Source of the DNA: Ancrocorticia sp047602305
GTDB taxonomy: Bacteria; Actinomycetota; Actinomycetes; Actinomycetales; Actinomycetaceae
NCBI GenBank assembly: GCA_047602305.1
Contig: JASGHO010000001.1
Location: forward strand, 1,302,001-1,366,000
Length of the DNA stretch: 64,000 bases
Direction of reading: 5' to 3'
Shown: positions 41,683 through 50,813 of the stretch, piece by piece
How the letters are laid out: each line of letters begins with the position of its first letter
Numbering within the stretch: position 1 is the stretch's first letter
Translations under genes and position numbers: made by a program
Notes under the pieces: model-generated
What the model was told of the DNA's origin: nothing
The model's database searches: none
The model's input: the letters and a program-made list of their open reading frames with translations, nothing else

Positions 41683-44177
41683 AGCCCGGCCTTCGCTCCC
41701 AGCGCGACCGCCACTCCCATGAGCCCGTTCGGCTCGTATGGGCTCGCGAACAATCCGCTGTCCACGGCTTTGTCCGTGAGGAACGTGTCCGATCCACGCA
41801 CCGCGTCAGGATGCTTAACGTCCCACACCAGTAGCGCCGCCATGAGCCGGGCCGAGGCATCCGCAGAAAACGCCGGCATTCCGAGTTTCTCCAAACCGCC
41901 GTAGGCCGCGCGCAACACCGCAGTATCAAGCACGGACCGCGTCAGCGACATCGGCCCGACATTGTACGAGGCCTGCCGTCCGGCTGCCCGCGTAATAGTG
42001 GCACGCCAGCGCCCAATTCGCTTCGCCGCAGCATAATTTGGCCCCTGGACGTCAACGAAACCGGGATAGACGCCGTCGACCCGCCCGGGCCGCACCCGCG
42101 CCGCCTTCGCATACTGCGCCACGAGCTTCCCCCAGCGCCCCGCCGCGAGCGTCTCGTTCACGGCCACCCCGTCAAGCACGAACGCATCGGTCGGGGTGCC
42201 GATCCACGCCAGCATGCTGTCCGGCCGCGCCGCGCTGACCAGCCGTTCGATCACGTCAGCACCGGCAGCGGCAAGCAGAAAGTCCGCTCCTGGAGCATAA
42301 AGAGTTTCGACGACGACAAGCCGCCCCGGCAAGTCCGCCACCCACCCCGCAACACGCTCGGGTTCACGAACAACATCACACGCGTCATCCGGAGCGACAT
42401 AAAGCCGCCCGGCGCTCTCCGCGGCCACGCGCTGGAGTTTGTCAGCTCGTTCGGTTCCGGGTCGCATCACTGCGGCGACGTCGGCGCCCCATTCCAGAAG
42501 TTGGGGAGCGGGCGAAAGCTCCGCCCCGGCGCCAATACAGACAAAGGTGAGTCCATCGAGATCGAGAAGCTCCGGCTTACTTGCCACTTCAATGAGCGCC
42601 TCGGCCGCCGCTGGCTGGAGAACCCGTGCCAGTTCCCAGTCCCGCAGCTGAGAGACCAGGGCATCCCCGGAGAGTTTCCTACCTGCAAGCTCAACCGTCA
42701 GGCAGTTTTCGCCGGTATCGTCCCGGCTAGCTCCTTCCCTACCGGCGTCTTCTCCACCGGCAGCTTCGCCGCCAGCGATCCTCTGACCAGCGTATCCACT
42801 TCCCATGATGACACCACCGCTGCTGCTCGGAGCCCGAATCTCAGCCTTCGCCAAGGTCCGGCCGTCAGCAAAATGTAGCAGCGAGTACAACGTCGCCAGC
42901 CCATCGCGAGCGCTGCGGTATCCTCGCGCTGGCGCGTCCACACGGCTGAGTTCCTCCATGGCGCGGCGATACTGCTTGCGCCACGGCGTCGCTTCTTCGA
43001 TAGCGTTGCGCACCCGCGGGAATCCGGCTGCGGCACCGGCGCACATGCCTTGCGACACCACGGTACTGCTGGCCCGCCCATCCTGACGCGGCAAGACAAT
43101 CAACCCGGCATCCGGGCCGCCATCGCCTATCCCGCGGGCACCGGCGCCCGAATACGCCAGATGGACGAGGTCGCGGCCGCTTCGCTTCTCCACAACTGCA
43201 TAGTTTTCACCGCCCATGTCAATGAGTTCCAGCTGCGAAGGTAGTAGCGCCGGTGCACGGAAACTCACCGCACCATTGCACGGCGAATCACCCGTAATCC
43301 CCACCACTTCCGCTGCCCAGGCATCAATCGCGGCCCCGTGCAGCACCACGTTCTTGTATCCGAACACTCGCGCGGTAGCCGCCGACAGATGGATCGGATT
43401 GGCATCACCGGAGAAATCAGCCCAACTACGTGCATCCCCGGGAGTCGCACGCATCGTCGCCAACGCGACTCTCTGGCCGATGTCGAGCCGTCCGGCGCCG
43501 TTCACCCCGAAGGCCTCCCTATGGCGCGGCGCCAGCGGGAGCCATCCCGCATCGGTTCCAAAGGCGCCAGCCACCAAGGTCGCGCTGTCGTCCGCCTGCA
43601 CAGATTGAGTGGCACCGCCGCGCCCTTTATCCAGATAGCGCGTCTGCTCGCGATAGCAGATTCTCCCGTCACGCCGGAGGACACATTCGACGACGAAGGA
43701 CACCCCCGCCTCGTCCCTCGACAACCGCAACACCTGCGCCGCAAGCTCCAGCGGCTCGCGCGGATGAACAGGGCGCAGCAACGTCCAGCGCAGATCCGTC
43801 ACCACCACCCCGAGTGGTTGGATCGGAAGCTTCCGATTGATCAGAAGATCCAGCGTCGAGGGAAAACAGAGCGCGTGCAGAAGTGAGGGCGGAACCGGAC
43901 GGGAGGCCAGTTCGTCGTCGTCAATCTCGGAGAAACCAGACCCGCCGCCAGCTCCCGCACCAACCCCCGAACCAACCCCCGAACCAGATCCAGACCCGCC
44001 ACCGTCCCCTAGGTCCGCGAAAAACTCCCGGAACCCTTCCCACATCGCCCGCGAGACACCCACCTCGCACGTCAGGCGCGGCAAGTCGCCCGCATTCTCC
44101 GGGAATTTTGCCGGGCGCACCTTCGCCACCAGCGACGATGTGAGAACCCCGCCCAAGCGCTTCACGCCAATGCCCAC
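41673..44177 (-). CDS. MaoC-like hotdog dehydratase fused to a Rossmann-fold domain
   Basis: 834 residues from the GTG at 44177 (GAAGGAG 5 nt upstream). An N-terminal hotdog half (about 20-205, interrupted by a Gly/Ser stretch near 60-80) and a second hotdog (about 225-345) with the catalytic-type signature FSGDANPIHLSA and VLHGAAIDAW resemble (R)-specific enoyl-CoA hydratases and FAS MaoC domains. The C-terminal part (about 500-834) looks like a short-chain dehydrogenase/Rossmann domain with weak nucleotide motif FVCIGAGAELSP, Tyr-like YAAAKRIGRWR and a typical SDR end. It probably acts on acyl-CoA or acyl-ACP, as dehydratase and ketoreductase. The exact reaction is inferred. A palindromic operator lies just upstream. 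Confidence 0.75.
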   Translation of the reverse strand: MGIGVKRLGGVLTSSLVAKVRPAKFPENAGDLPRLTCEVGVSRAMWEGFREFFADLGDGGGSGSGSGVGSGVGAGAGGGSGFSEIDDDELASRPVPPSLLHALCFPSTLDLLINRKLPIQPLGVVVTDLRWTLLRPVHPREPLELAAQVLRLSRDEAGVSFVVECVLRRDGRICYREQTRYLDKGRGGATQSVQADDSATLVAGAFGTDAGWLPLAPRHREAFGVNGAGRLDIGQRVALATMRATPGDARSWADFSGDANPIHLSAATARVFGYKNVVLHGAAIDAWAAEVVGITGDSPCNGAVSFRAPALLPSQLELIDMGGENYAVVEKRSGRDLVHLAYSGAGARGIGDGGPDAGLIVLPRQDGRASSTVVSQGMCAGAAAGFPRVRNAIEEATPWRKQYRRAMEELSRVDAPARGYRSARDGLATLYSLLHFADGRTLAKAEIRAPSSSGGVIMGSGYAGQRIAGGEAAGGEDAGREGASRDDTGENCLTVELAGRKLSGDALVSQLRDWELARVLQPAAAEALIEVASKPELLDLDGLTFVCIGAGAELSPAPQLLEWGADVAAVMRPGTERADKLQRVAAESAGRLYVAPDDACDVVREPERVAGWVADLPGRLVVVETLYAPGADFLLAAAGADVIERLVSAARPDSMLAWIGTPTDAFVLDGVAVNETLAAGRWGKLVAQYAKAARVRPGRVDGVYPGFVDVQGPNYAAAKRIGRWRATITRAAGRQASYNVGPMSLTRSVLDTAVLRAAYGGLEKLGMPAFSADASARLMAALLVWDVKHPDAVRGSDTFLTDKAVDSGLFASPYEPNGLMGVAVALGAKAGLGK

Positions 44178-44206
44178 AGCTACTCCTTCGTGCCAGACGA
44201 CATTTG

Positions 44207-44262
44207 GTTGTCATATACGGACTGCGCGGCAAATATTTGCCAGCCGGTCCATATACGACAAC
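44207..44262. promoter_or_regulatory. Nested palindromic operator of the MaoC/Rossmann gene
   Basis: Outer arms GTTGTCATATACGGAC (44207-44222) and GTCCATATACGACAAC (44247-44262) pair at 14 of 16. Exactly between them lies the perfect palindrome GGCAAATATTTGCC (44228-44241). It ends 30 bp before the GTG, where a TetR-type repressor would act. The rest of 44178-44403 shows no gene. Confidence 0.6.
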
Positions 44263-44403
44263 GTTATGTTCGCGCTGCCGAGTCCCACTCCCGAAAAGCC
44301 AGCACCGTCATCTCAGGTCACTTCGTTTTCCAGCGATCCCTTCCCAAGAAGTCCGCTCAAACAGCCTGCTTCGAGGATAACGAGAAAACGGGGAAGATAC
44401 AGA

Positions 44404-44438
44404 AAGACCCGGCCACTCATGGTGAGTAACCGGGTCTT
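44404..44438 (-). terminator. Terminator of rpmF
   Basis: Arms AAGACCCGG (44404-44412) and CCGGGTCTT (44430-44438), followed in the minus direction by TTTCTGT. Confidence 0.75.
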
Positions 44439-44453
44439 CCTCAAACTGATATT

Positions 44454-44618
44454 TCAGTCCGCCAGCAGTCCATTCTGGTAAGCCTTTGCAAGCTTCCTCG
44501 GGATTCGCAGCTCGCGGCCCTGAACGCGGACGGTCTGAAGCTCGGTGAGCTCAGCCTTCCACTGGGAACGGCGAGAGCGGGTATTGCTGCGGGACATCTT
44601 GCGCTTGGGTACTGCCAT
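44454..44618 (-). CDS. rpmF: 50S ribosomal protein L32
   Basis: 54 residues, MAVPKRKMSRSNTRSRRSQW at the start, as in actinobacterial L32. There are no cysteines, so this is the zinc-independent type. ATG at 44618 with AGGAG 7 nt upstream; a hairpin terminator follows the stop. It is transcribed alone, divergently from the YigZ gene. A structural part of the large ribosomal subunit. Confidence 0.95.
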   Translation of the reverse strand: MAVPKRKMSRSNTRSRRSQWKAELTELQTVRVQGRELRIPRKLAKAYQNGLLAD

Positions 44619-44834
44619 GATGCCGCTCCTCTCAATCGTCCGACCGCCTGGTGGCGGCCCGTCTGTCTCACTGCATTGACGCATCCGCGGACGGCTACGG
44701 CAATACACACAAGTGTTTACTGTACCGGATCGCAACCGGACTCGCTATTCCGGGAGGGCCCGAACCGACTTCCGGGGCGAGTACTTCATCACACCGGCAT
44801 CTTGGACCACCAGTGTATGGGCCCAGCCGCGCAG

Positions 44835-44861
44835 CTGACAACGGCGGGCGCAAACTACAAT
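44835..44861 (+). promoter_or_regulatory. Promoter of the YigZ-family gene (leaderless)
   Basis: -35 CTGACA (44835-44840), 15-bp spacer, -10 TACAAT (44856-44861), 6 nt, GTG. The spacing is short, but the -10 is good and there is no Shine-Dalgarno. Confidence 0.5.
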
Positions 44862-44867
44862 GGTCGG

Positions 44868-45548
44868 GTGGCCGATCTGTTTCTTCCCGCCGGGACCGTT
44901 CTTCATCATGAGATTGAGGTGAAGCGGTCGCGTTTCCTCACCGAGGTCACGCGGGTCTCCACGCCCGAGGAGGCGCGCCTGGCGATCGACTTCCGCAAGG
45001 CCGAGATGCCGGACGCGCGTCATCACTGCACCGCATTCGCCGTGTCCGTCCTCGATTCTTCTCCCGTTCTCCATTCGTCCGACGACGGCGAACCGTCCGG
45101 AACCGCTGGCCGCCCGATGTTGGAGGTGTTGCGTGGGGTGCCGTTGCTCGATGTCGTCGCTGTGGTGACGCGGTATTTCGGCGGTACGTTGCTGGGAACC
45201 GGCGGGTTGGTGCGCGCGTATTCCGACGCGGTGAAGGAGTGCCTCGAAGGCGTTTCGCTGCTAGAACGACACATCGTTCCGGTGTGGGAGACGCTGCTTC
45301 CCCACGCCGACGGCGGCCGCTACCTCGCCGAGTTGGCCGCTTCCGGTTTTAGTGCCGAGCCAACGTATGAGGCGGAGGGTGTGCGTGCCCGGATTGCGAC
45401 GGCGCGGGGTGCGGAACTGTCGGATCTTCTCGCGCGGCTCTCATCGGGCGTGGCACGAGTGGAGCAAGTGGGGCGGACGACTGTTGAGACCTCCTGGGGC
45501 ACGGTTCAGGGCGGGAATGCCGTCGGCGGTGACGAAAATACTGCGTGA
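44868..45548 (+). CDS. YigZ/IMPACT (UPF0029) family protein
   Basis: 226 residues from the GTG at 44868 (VADLFLPAGTVLHHEIEVKRSRF), chosen for the leaderless promoter and because the family begins just before the KRSRF motif. The N-terminal IMPACT domain shows HHCTAFAV, DDGEPSGTAGRPML and TRYFGGTLLGTGGLVRAY, all diagnostic. The C-terminal domain has the ferredoxin-like UPF0029 fold. In eukaryotes IMPACT regulates Gcn2; the bacterial role, perhaps in translation control, is not settled. It lies next to rpmF but on the opposite strand. Confidence 0.9.
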   Translation: MADLFLPAGTVLHHEIEVKRSRFLTEVTRVSTPEEARLAIDFRKAEMPDARHHCTAFAVSVLDSSPVLHSSDDGEPSGTAGRPMLEVLRGVPLLDVVAVVTRYFGGTLLGTGGLVRAYSDAVKECLEGVSLLERHIVPVWETLLPHADGGRYLAELAASGFSAEPTYEAEGVRARIATARGAELSDLLARLSSGVARVEQVGRTTVETSWGTVQGGNAVGGDENTA

Positions 45549-45830
45549 CGGGAGCTCTACACAATGGACGTGCGGAGTGAACGTCAGCGTGCGGAGTGAC
45601 GGAAGTATCGCGTAACAGACGTGCGGAGTAAACGGCATACGACGTGAGCGTCAGCGCTGCCTCGCATCAATATGCCTGCAAAATGGTCCCGGTAGGCGGC
45701 CAGAACCTGAGATAATTGCCCAAACACTGGACTTAATCCCCATTAATATGGTTGGTTAGTTCCATCGAATGTGGCTGTCTCCCCCGGGACTAGCCGCCTC
45801 ACCTTCAGGCCAACAATGAGGAGAACCCTT
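45549..45830. other. Intergenic region before cysK with small direct repeats
   Basis: GTGCGGAGTGA-like pieces occur three times (about 45569, 45588 and 45621), each flanked by ACG. No terminator of the YigZ gene is obvious. TAATAT near 45744 could be part of the cysK promoter but lacks a well-placed -35. No gene seen. Confidence 0.4.
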
Positions 45831-46766
45831 ATGTCGAACATCTACGCCAACGCCTCCGCACTGGTTGGTCGCACTCCTCTCGTGCGCATCAACCGTCTGG
45901 TGGGAGATTCCCAGGCAACCGTGCTGGCGAAGCTGGAGTTCTACAATCCCGCCAACTCGGTGAAGGACCGCATCGCCGTCGCCATTATTGACGCCGCAGA
46001 AAAGGATGGTGCCCTCAGTGCTGGCGGCACCATCGTCGAGGCCACCTCGGGCAACACCGGCATCGGCCTCGCCTGGGTAGGCGCCGCGCGCGGTTACAAG
46101 GTCATCCTCACCATGCCGTCCTCCATGTCCAAGGAGCGTCGCGCTCTGCTGCGTGCCTTCGGCGCCGAGCTCGTCCTCACCGAGCCCGCCGGTGGCATGA
46201 AGGGCGCGGTGGACAAGGCCAACGAGATCGTTGCTTCCACCCCGGGCGCCATTCTCGCCTCGCAGTTCGCCAACGAGGCCAACCCCGCCATCCATGAGGC
46301 CACCACCGGCGAGGAAATCTGGGCCGATACCGACGGCCAGGTGGACTACCTCGTGGCCGGCATCGGCACCGGCGGCACCATCACCGGAGCGGGCCGCGCG
46401 CTGCGCCGCCACAACCCGGACATCAAGCTCATTGCCGTGGAGCCTGCCGAGTCCCCGCTGCTCTCCGCAGGCAAGGCTGGCCCGCACAAGATTCAGGGAA
46501 TCGGCGCCAACTTCGTCCCCGACGTTCTGGATACCGCGATTTACAACGAGGTCATTCCGGTTGCGAGCGACGACGCCATCGCCACCGCCCGCGACGCCGC
46601 CACCAAGGAAGGCCTGCTCGTGGGCATCTCCTCGGGTGCCGCGCTCAAGGCAGCCATCGAGGTGGCCAAGCGCCCCGAGGCCGCAGGCAAGACCATCGTG
46701 GCTGTCATCCCCGATTTCGGCGAGCGTTACCTCTCCACCCAGCTGTTCGAGGGCCTCATCGACTGA
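45831..46766 (+). CDS. cysK: Cysteine synthase A (O-acetylserine sulfhydrylase)
   Basis: 311 residues. ATG at 45831 has GAGGAGA 6 nt upstream; in-frame codons before it are not family sequence. The PLP lysine is Lys45 in NPANSVKDR, the substrate loop TSGNTGIG follows, and GIGTGGTITG binds the PLP phosphate. It makes cysteine from O-acetylserine and sulfide, with PLP, in the cytoplasm. cysE, which makes O-acetylserine, is 315 bp downstream on the same strand, but a strong terminator stands between, so the two can be regulated apart. The CysE C-terminal Ile (AIYI) that docks into CysK is present. Confidence 0.96.
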   Translation: MSNIYANASALVGRTPLVRINRLVGDSQATVLAKLEFYNPANSVKDRIAVAIIDAAEKDGALSAGGTIVEATSGNTGIGLAWVGAARGYKVILTMPSSMSKERRALLRAFGAELVLTEPAGGMKGAVDKANEIVASTPGAILASQFANEANPAIHEATTGEEIWADTDGQVDYLVAGIGTGGTITGAGRALRRHNPDIKLIAVEPAESPLLSAGKAGPHKIQGIGANFVPDVLDTAIYNEVIPVASDDAIATARDAATKEGLLVGISSGAALKAAIEVAKRPEAAGKTIVAVIPDFGERYLSTQLFEGLID

Positions 46767-47081
46767 GAGGTTGCATGAGAGGTTGCGCCTATCGGCGTCA
46801 CCCCTATCGTCCCAGCACGGCGCTGGCATCCGTGATTCGGTCCTCGCTGTAATTCGCGAATAAGCGAGTTGAAACCGGCCGCATCTGCCAATCTCGACGA
46901 ACTCCCCGCCTCCTCTCAGAGCGCGGGGAGTTCGTTCATTCCGCAACCAGTGGGTTTCCCCAGCCTGTTCACCCAGCAACAACGCCCTGTCCACCACTTT
47001 CTCTTCTGGACCTTCCTTGGGCGTGGAGCTGTGGAGTGGCACAATTGGGCAAATAGTGTCAGCACGGCGAGAGGATCCCAG
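46767..47081. other. Intergenic region between cysK and cysE
   Basis: 315 bp: a terminator at 46898-46934 and, after it, room for a separate cysE promoter (CAATTGGGCAAATAGTGTC at about 47042-47060 is the most promoter-like stretch). No gene. Confidence 0.5.
46898..46934 (+). terminator. Terminator of cysK
   Basis: Perfect 12-bp arms CGAACTCCCCGC (46898-46909) and GCGGGGAGTTCG (46923-46934), then TTCATT. Confidence 0.75.
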
Positions 47082-47660
47082 ATGGGTGCACGGCTCAACA
47101 AGTTCATGAGAGTTCTTCGAGATGACTTGCAGGCCGCCTGTGACCACGATCCGGCTGCGCGCAGCAAGATCGAAGTCGCCCTCGGATACCCCGGCGTTCA
47201 TGCGGTGTGGGGCTATCGTTTTGCGCATGCCCTGTGGCGCCGCGGCGGCCTCTTTCGCCTCCCCGCGCGTCTGTTCTCGCAGGCGGTCCGCAACTTCACC
47301 GGTATCGAGATCCACCCCGGAGCACAGATCGGCCCGCGGCTGTTCATCGACCACGGCATGGGTGTGGTGATCGGTGAAACCGCAATCATCGGCAAGGATT
47401 GCATGCTCTACCACGGCGTCACGCTGGGTGGAACCTCGCTGGAGGCGAAAAAGCGCCACCCCACCCTCGGCAACAACGTCGTGGTGGGTGCGGGAGCGAA
47501 AGTCCTCGGCCCCATCATGATCGGCGACGACGCACGTATCGGCGCCAACGCCGTCGTCGTCCGCGATATGCCGCCCCACCACACGGCCGTGGGCGTCCCG
47601 GCCACCTACCGTGACCACGCCGCCGTCGAATACACCATCGACCCGGCGATTTATATCTGA
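47082..47660 (+). CDS. cysE: Serine O-acetyltransferase
   Basis: 192 residues, the short CysE form. ATG at 47082 with AGAGGA upstream. N-terminal helices (FMRVLRDDLQAACDHDP) precede a left-handed beta-helix: HPGAQIGPRLFIDHGMGVVIGE, KDCMLYHGVTLGG and GNNVVVGAGAKVLGPI. The catalytic His lies in IDHGMG. The C-terminus ends in Ile (PAIYI), needed for binding to CysK. It converts serine and acetyl-CoA to O-acetylserine, the committed step to cysteine. Confidence 0.95.
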   Translation: MGARLNKFMRVLRDDLQAACDHDPAARSKIEVALGYPGVHAVWGYRFAHALWRRGGLFRLPARLFSQAVRNFTGIEIHPGAQIGPRLFIDHGMGVVIGETAIIGKDCMLYHGVTLGGTSLEAKKRHPTLGNNVVVGAGAKVLGPIMIGDDARIGANAVVVRDMPPHHTAVGVPATYRDHAAVEYTIDPAIYI

Positions 47661-47731
47661 CGATTTCGGGCGGCGGGATTCCCGGCCCACAAACCTTCTT
47701 CGGTAGGCCGGGTACTCGGTGGATATAAAAG

Positions 47732-47755
47732 GACGACGGCGAATTCGCCGTCGTC
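47732..47755. terminator. Bidirectional terminator between cysE and rpiB
   Basis: Perfect 24-bp palindrome, GACGACGGCGAA and its mirror, with AAAAG before and TCTTTC after. It serves two convergent genes and itself carries the frequent GACGACGGC word. Confidence 0.8.
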
Positions 47756-47809
47756 TCTTTCAATCCCTCACGTTCTGGGCCCCGCGCGCTGGACGCGTGT
47801 CAGAACAAG

Positions 47810-48265
<456 letters not shown>

Positions 48266-48569
48266 GACCAGTAGTCTAATGGGTGCGCGTGCTCCACGGC
48301 ACATTTTTCGGCTGCATATTCTCCCAGCGGCGCATCTGCCATGGCACATTGTTTCGGGACTCTTCCGGATTGTCCCAGGCTGCGTTTCTGGATGACGGGT
48401 CCGGGCACTTCCGGATTCTCCCACACCGTATCCAGATTCTTCAGAACCCAACATCCGGATTCTCCCGTGCCAGATCCGGATCCTCCCGAACCCAACATCC
48501 GGACCGCTGAGCGCATAATCTGTGCATAATTCTGGGCCGCTGTCCGAGCTGATGCGTATGCTAGGCCAC
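48266..48569. other. Divergent intergenic region rpiB / M13 peptidase
   Basis: 304 bp holding both promoters and the TCCGGAT iterons at 48363-48503. A -10-like TATGCT (48557-48562) ends 7 nt before the ATG of the peptidase. No gene. Confidence 0.5.
48363..48503. repeat. Iterons TTCCGGATTCTCCC
   Basis: Copies at 48363-48376 (TTCCGGATTGTCCC), 48409-48422, 48453-48466 and 48474-48487, plus a bare ATCCGGA at 48497-48503. The 16-bp GAACCCAACATCCGGA appears at 48444-48459 and 48488-48503. Spacing 46, 44 and 21 bp, i.e. about four and two turns. Confidence 0.65.
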
Positions 48570-50567
48570 ATGACCATTACTGATACACATCTCGCGCACG
48601 TTCTGGACGGCGCGGACCCTGACGTACGCTTCCAGGATGATCTGTTCCGCGCTGTCAGTGGCACGTGGCTGAAGAATCACGAAATTCCCGCGGACCTCTC
48701 CTCGGATGGGTCGTTCATGGCGCTCGTCATCGAAGCCGAGCAGCACGTCCGCGAGATCATTGAGGAACTTGCGGCTACTAATCCGGAGTCGGGCGAGCCG
48801 CAGCAGATTGCGAACTTCTACAACTCCTGGATGAACACCGAGGCGGTCAATGCCAAGGGTATTGACCCGCTGGCGGCGGACCTCAAGTCCATTAACGCTG
48901 CCACATCGAAGCACGAACTTGCGGTGGCTCTGGGCCACCTGCTGGCCACCGGTGTGGGGACGTTCTTCGGTATCGATGTTGATACCGATCTCAACAATCC
49001 CGAGCGTTACACCACCTTCTTCTACCAGTCCGGCATCGGGCTGCCGGATGAGGCCTACTACCGCGAGCCACAGTTCGAGGACGTGCTGGCAAAGTATCGC
49101 GAGTTCGTGCCCAGCTTCCTGCGGCTGGCCTACGGCTGGAGCGAAGAGGTAGCCACCTCGAAGGCCACGATGGTCCTCGACCTAGAAACAGCCATCGCCG
49201 GTACCCACATGAACGTGGTGGATTCGCGCGATACCGACAAGACGAACAACCCCATGAGCTGGGATGCCTTCGTCGGCGCCACCCCGGGATTCCCGTGGAG
49301 CGCCACCATGACCGCCGCGGGGTTCACCAGCGACAAGCTGACCGACGTCATCGTCCTCAACCCCGATGCCCTGGCTCGCAGCGCCCAGATCTGGGAAAAC
49401 AGCCCGCTGGAGCACCTCAAGGCGTACAGCCGCTGGCGCGTGCTGCGCTCGCGTGCCACCTTCCTCACCCAGGCCATCGACAAGGCCAGCTTCGACTTCT
49501 ACGGCCGCGTACTGTCCGGCGCCACCGAGCAGCGCGATCGCTGGAAGCGCGGCGTGCAGCTGGTCAACAGCTCTCTCGGTGAGGCTATCGGCAAGATCTA
49601 CGTGGAGCGTCATTTCCCGCCCGAGCACAAGGCGAAGATGACGGTGCTGGTGGAGGATCTGCTGGAGGCCTACCGCCAGTCCATCCGTGGACTCGACTGG
49701 ATGGGCGAGGAGACCAAGCTCCGCGCACTCGAGAAGGTGGATTCCTTCGTCACCAAGATCGGCTACCCGGACAAGTGGCTGGACTACTCCTCCCTCAACA
49801 TCGGCAACGATCTGGTGGAGAACGTCCGCCAGGTCAATCGCTTCGAGTTCAAGCGAAGCCTCGCCAAGCTGGGCAAGCCGATGGATCGCTCCGAGTGGTT
49901 CATGTCGCCCCAGACGGTCAACGCCTACTACAACCCGGTATGGAACGAGATCGTCTTCCCGGCCGCCATCTTGCAGTTCCCGTTCTTCGATCCCGAGCGC
50001 GACGACGCCTTCAACTACGGTGGCATCGGCGCCGTCATTGGCCACGAGATCGGGCACGGTTTTGACGATCAGGGCTCCAAGTACGATGCCTCCGGCGCGC
50101 TGAACAACTGGTGGACGGACGAGGATCGCGGCGAGTTCGAGAAGCGTACCTCGGCCCTCGTGGCCCAGTACGACGCCTACATCCCGGAGCAGTTGGGCGC
50201 GGATAGCCCGCACCACGTGCAGGGTGCCCTGACGCTCGGCGAAAACATCGGCGATCTTGGCGGACTGTCCATTGGCCTCAAGGCCTACGGACTCGCGCTG
50301 GAGCGCGCCGGGTTGACGCTCGAAACCGCACCGGAGATCGACGGCTTCACCGGTGTGCAGCGGGTGCTGCTCTCCTACGCCCGTATCTGGCAGGAGAAGC
50401 GCCGCACCGAACTGCTTCAGACCCTCATCGCCACCGATCCCCACTCCCCCGCAGAATTCCGCTGCAACGGCGTGGTGAAGAATGTGGACGCCTTCGCCGA
50501 GGCCTTCGGCGTTGCGGAAGGTGACGCGCTCTATCTCGCCCCCGAGGAGCGCGTGCGCATCTGGTAA
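48570..50567 (+). CDS. M13-family zinc endopeptidase (PepO/neprilysin-like)
   Basis: 665 residues from the ATG at 48570 (MTITDTHLAH); a frame opens 16 codons earlier without support. Zinc site: HEIGH (His492, His496) and Glu558 in GENIGDLGG with Asp562. NAYYNPVWNEIVFPAAIL is the substrate-binding NAYY motif and the C-terminus VRIW is the family end. No signal peptide or membrane anchor is seen, so it is probably cytosolic like PepO of lactic bacteria, and cleaves peptides. It is monocistronic, with a strong terminator behind it. Confidence 0.94.
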   Translation: MTITDTHLAHVLDGADPDVRFQDDLFRAVSGTWLKNHEIPADLSSDGSFMALVIEAEQHVREIIEELAATNPESGEPQQIANFYNSWMNTEAVNAKGIDPLAADLKSINAATSKHELAVALGHLLATGVGTFFGIDVDTDLNNPERYTTFFYQSGIGLPDEAYYREPQFEDVLAKYREFVPSFLRLAYGWSEEVATSKATMVLDLETAIAGTHMNVVDSRDTDKTNNPMSWDAFVGATPGFPWSATMTAAGFTSDKLTDVIVLNPDALARSAQIWENSPLEHLKAYSRWRVLRSRATFLTQAIDKASFDFYGRVLSGATEQRDRWKRGVQLVNSSLGEAIGKIYVERHFPPEHKAKMTVLVEDLLEAYRQSIRGLDWMGEETKLRALEKVDSFVTKIGYPDKWLDYSSLNIGNDLVENVRQVNRFEFKRSLAKLGKPMDRSEWFMSPQTVNAYYNPVWNEIVFPAAILQFPFFDPERDDAFNYGGIGAVIGHEIGHGFDDQGSKYDASGALNNWWTDEDRGEFEKRTSALVAQYDAYIPEQLGADSPHHVQGALTLGENIGDLGGLSIGLKAYGLALERAGLTLETAPEIDGFTGVQRVLLSYARIWQEKRRTELLQTLIATDPHSPAEFRCNGVVKNVDAFAEAFGVAEGDALYLAPEERVRIW

Positions 50568-50590
50568 CGGGTAGTCTCAGTGGAGTTGAG

Positions 50591-50626
50591 AGAGGGTGGG
50601 TATCGGTTGGTACCCACCCTCTTTTT
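50591..50626 (+). terminator. Terminator of the M13 peptidase gene
   Basis: Perfect 12-bp arms AGAGGGTGGGTA (50591-50602) and TACCCACCCTCT (50611-50622), then TTTTC. Confidence 0.9.
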
Positions 50627-50662
50627 CGACGACGGCGTCCGCTTTTTCGACGACGGCGTCCG
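50621..50662. repeat. 21-bp tandem repeat with the GACGACGGCGTC word
   Basis: CTTTTTCGACGACGGCGTCC plus G is repeated twice in direct succession (50621-50641, 50642-50662), directly on the terminator tail. Beyond it, GGTGTC (about 50730) and GACACC (about 50782), each next to CATAT, form a loose inverted repeat. Confidence 0.8.
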
Positions 50663-50813
50663 CCCAGTCGCACTGACAACCTCAGCAGACACGCTCACCA
50701 CATCAGTCCGAGCGATTCGAGCACATACGGTGTCCCATATGCGACAGCTAAAGCTATATCAGCATGGCGGGCACATATACGACACCTTTTGCACTGAGTA
50801 TCGGCGGGATCTC

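Noticed and set aside
45756..47690. 644-codon minus-strand frame over cysK and cysE
   Set aside because: It is antisense to two clear enzymes, has a His/Gly/Arg-rich composition typical of a shadow frame and no ribosome-binding site.
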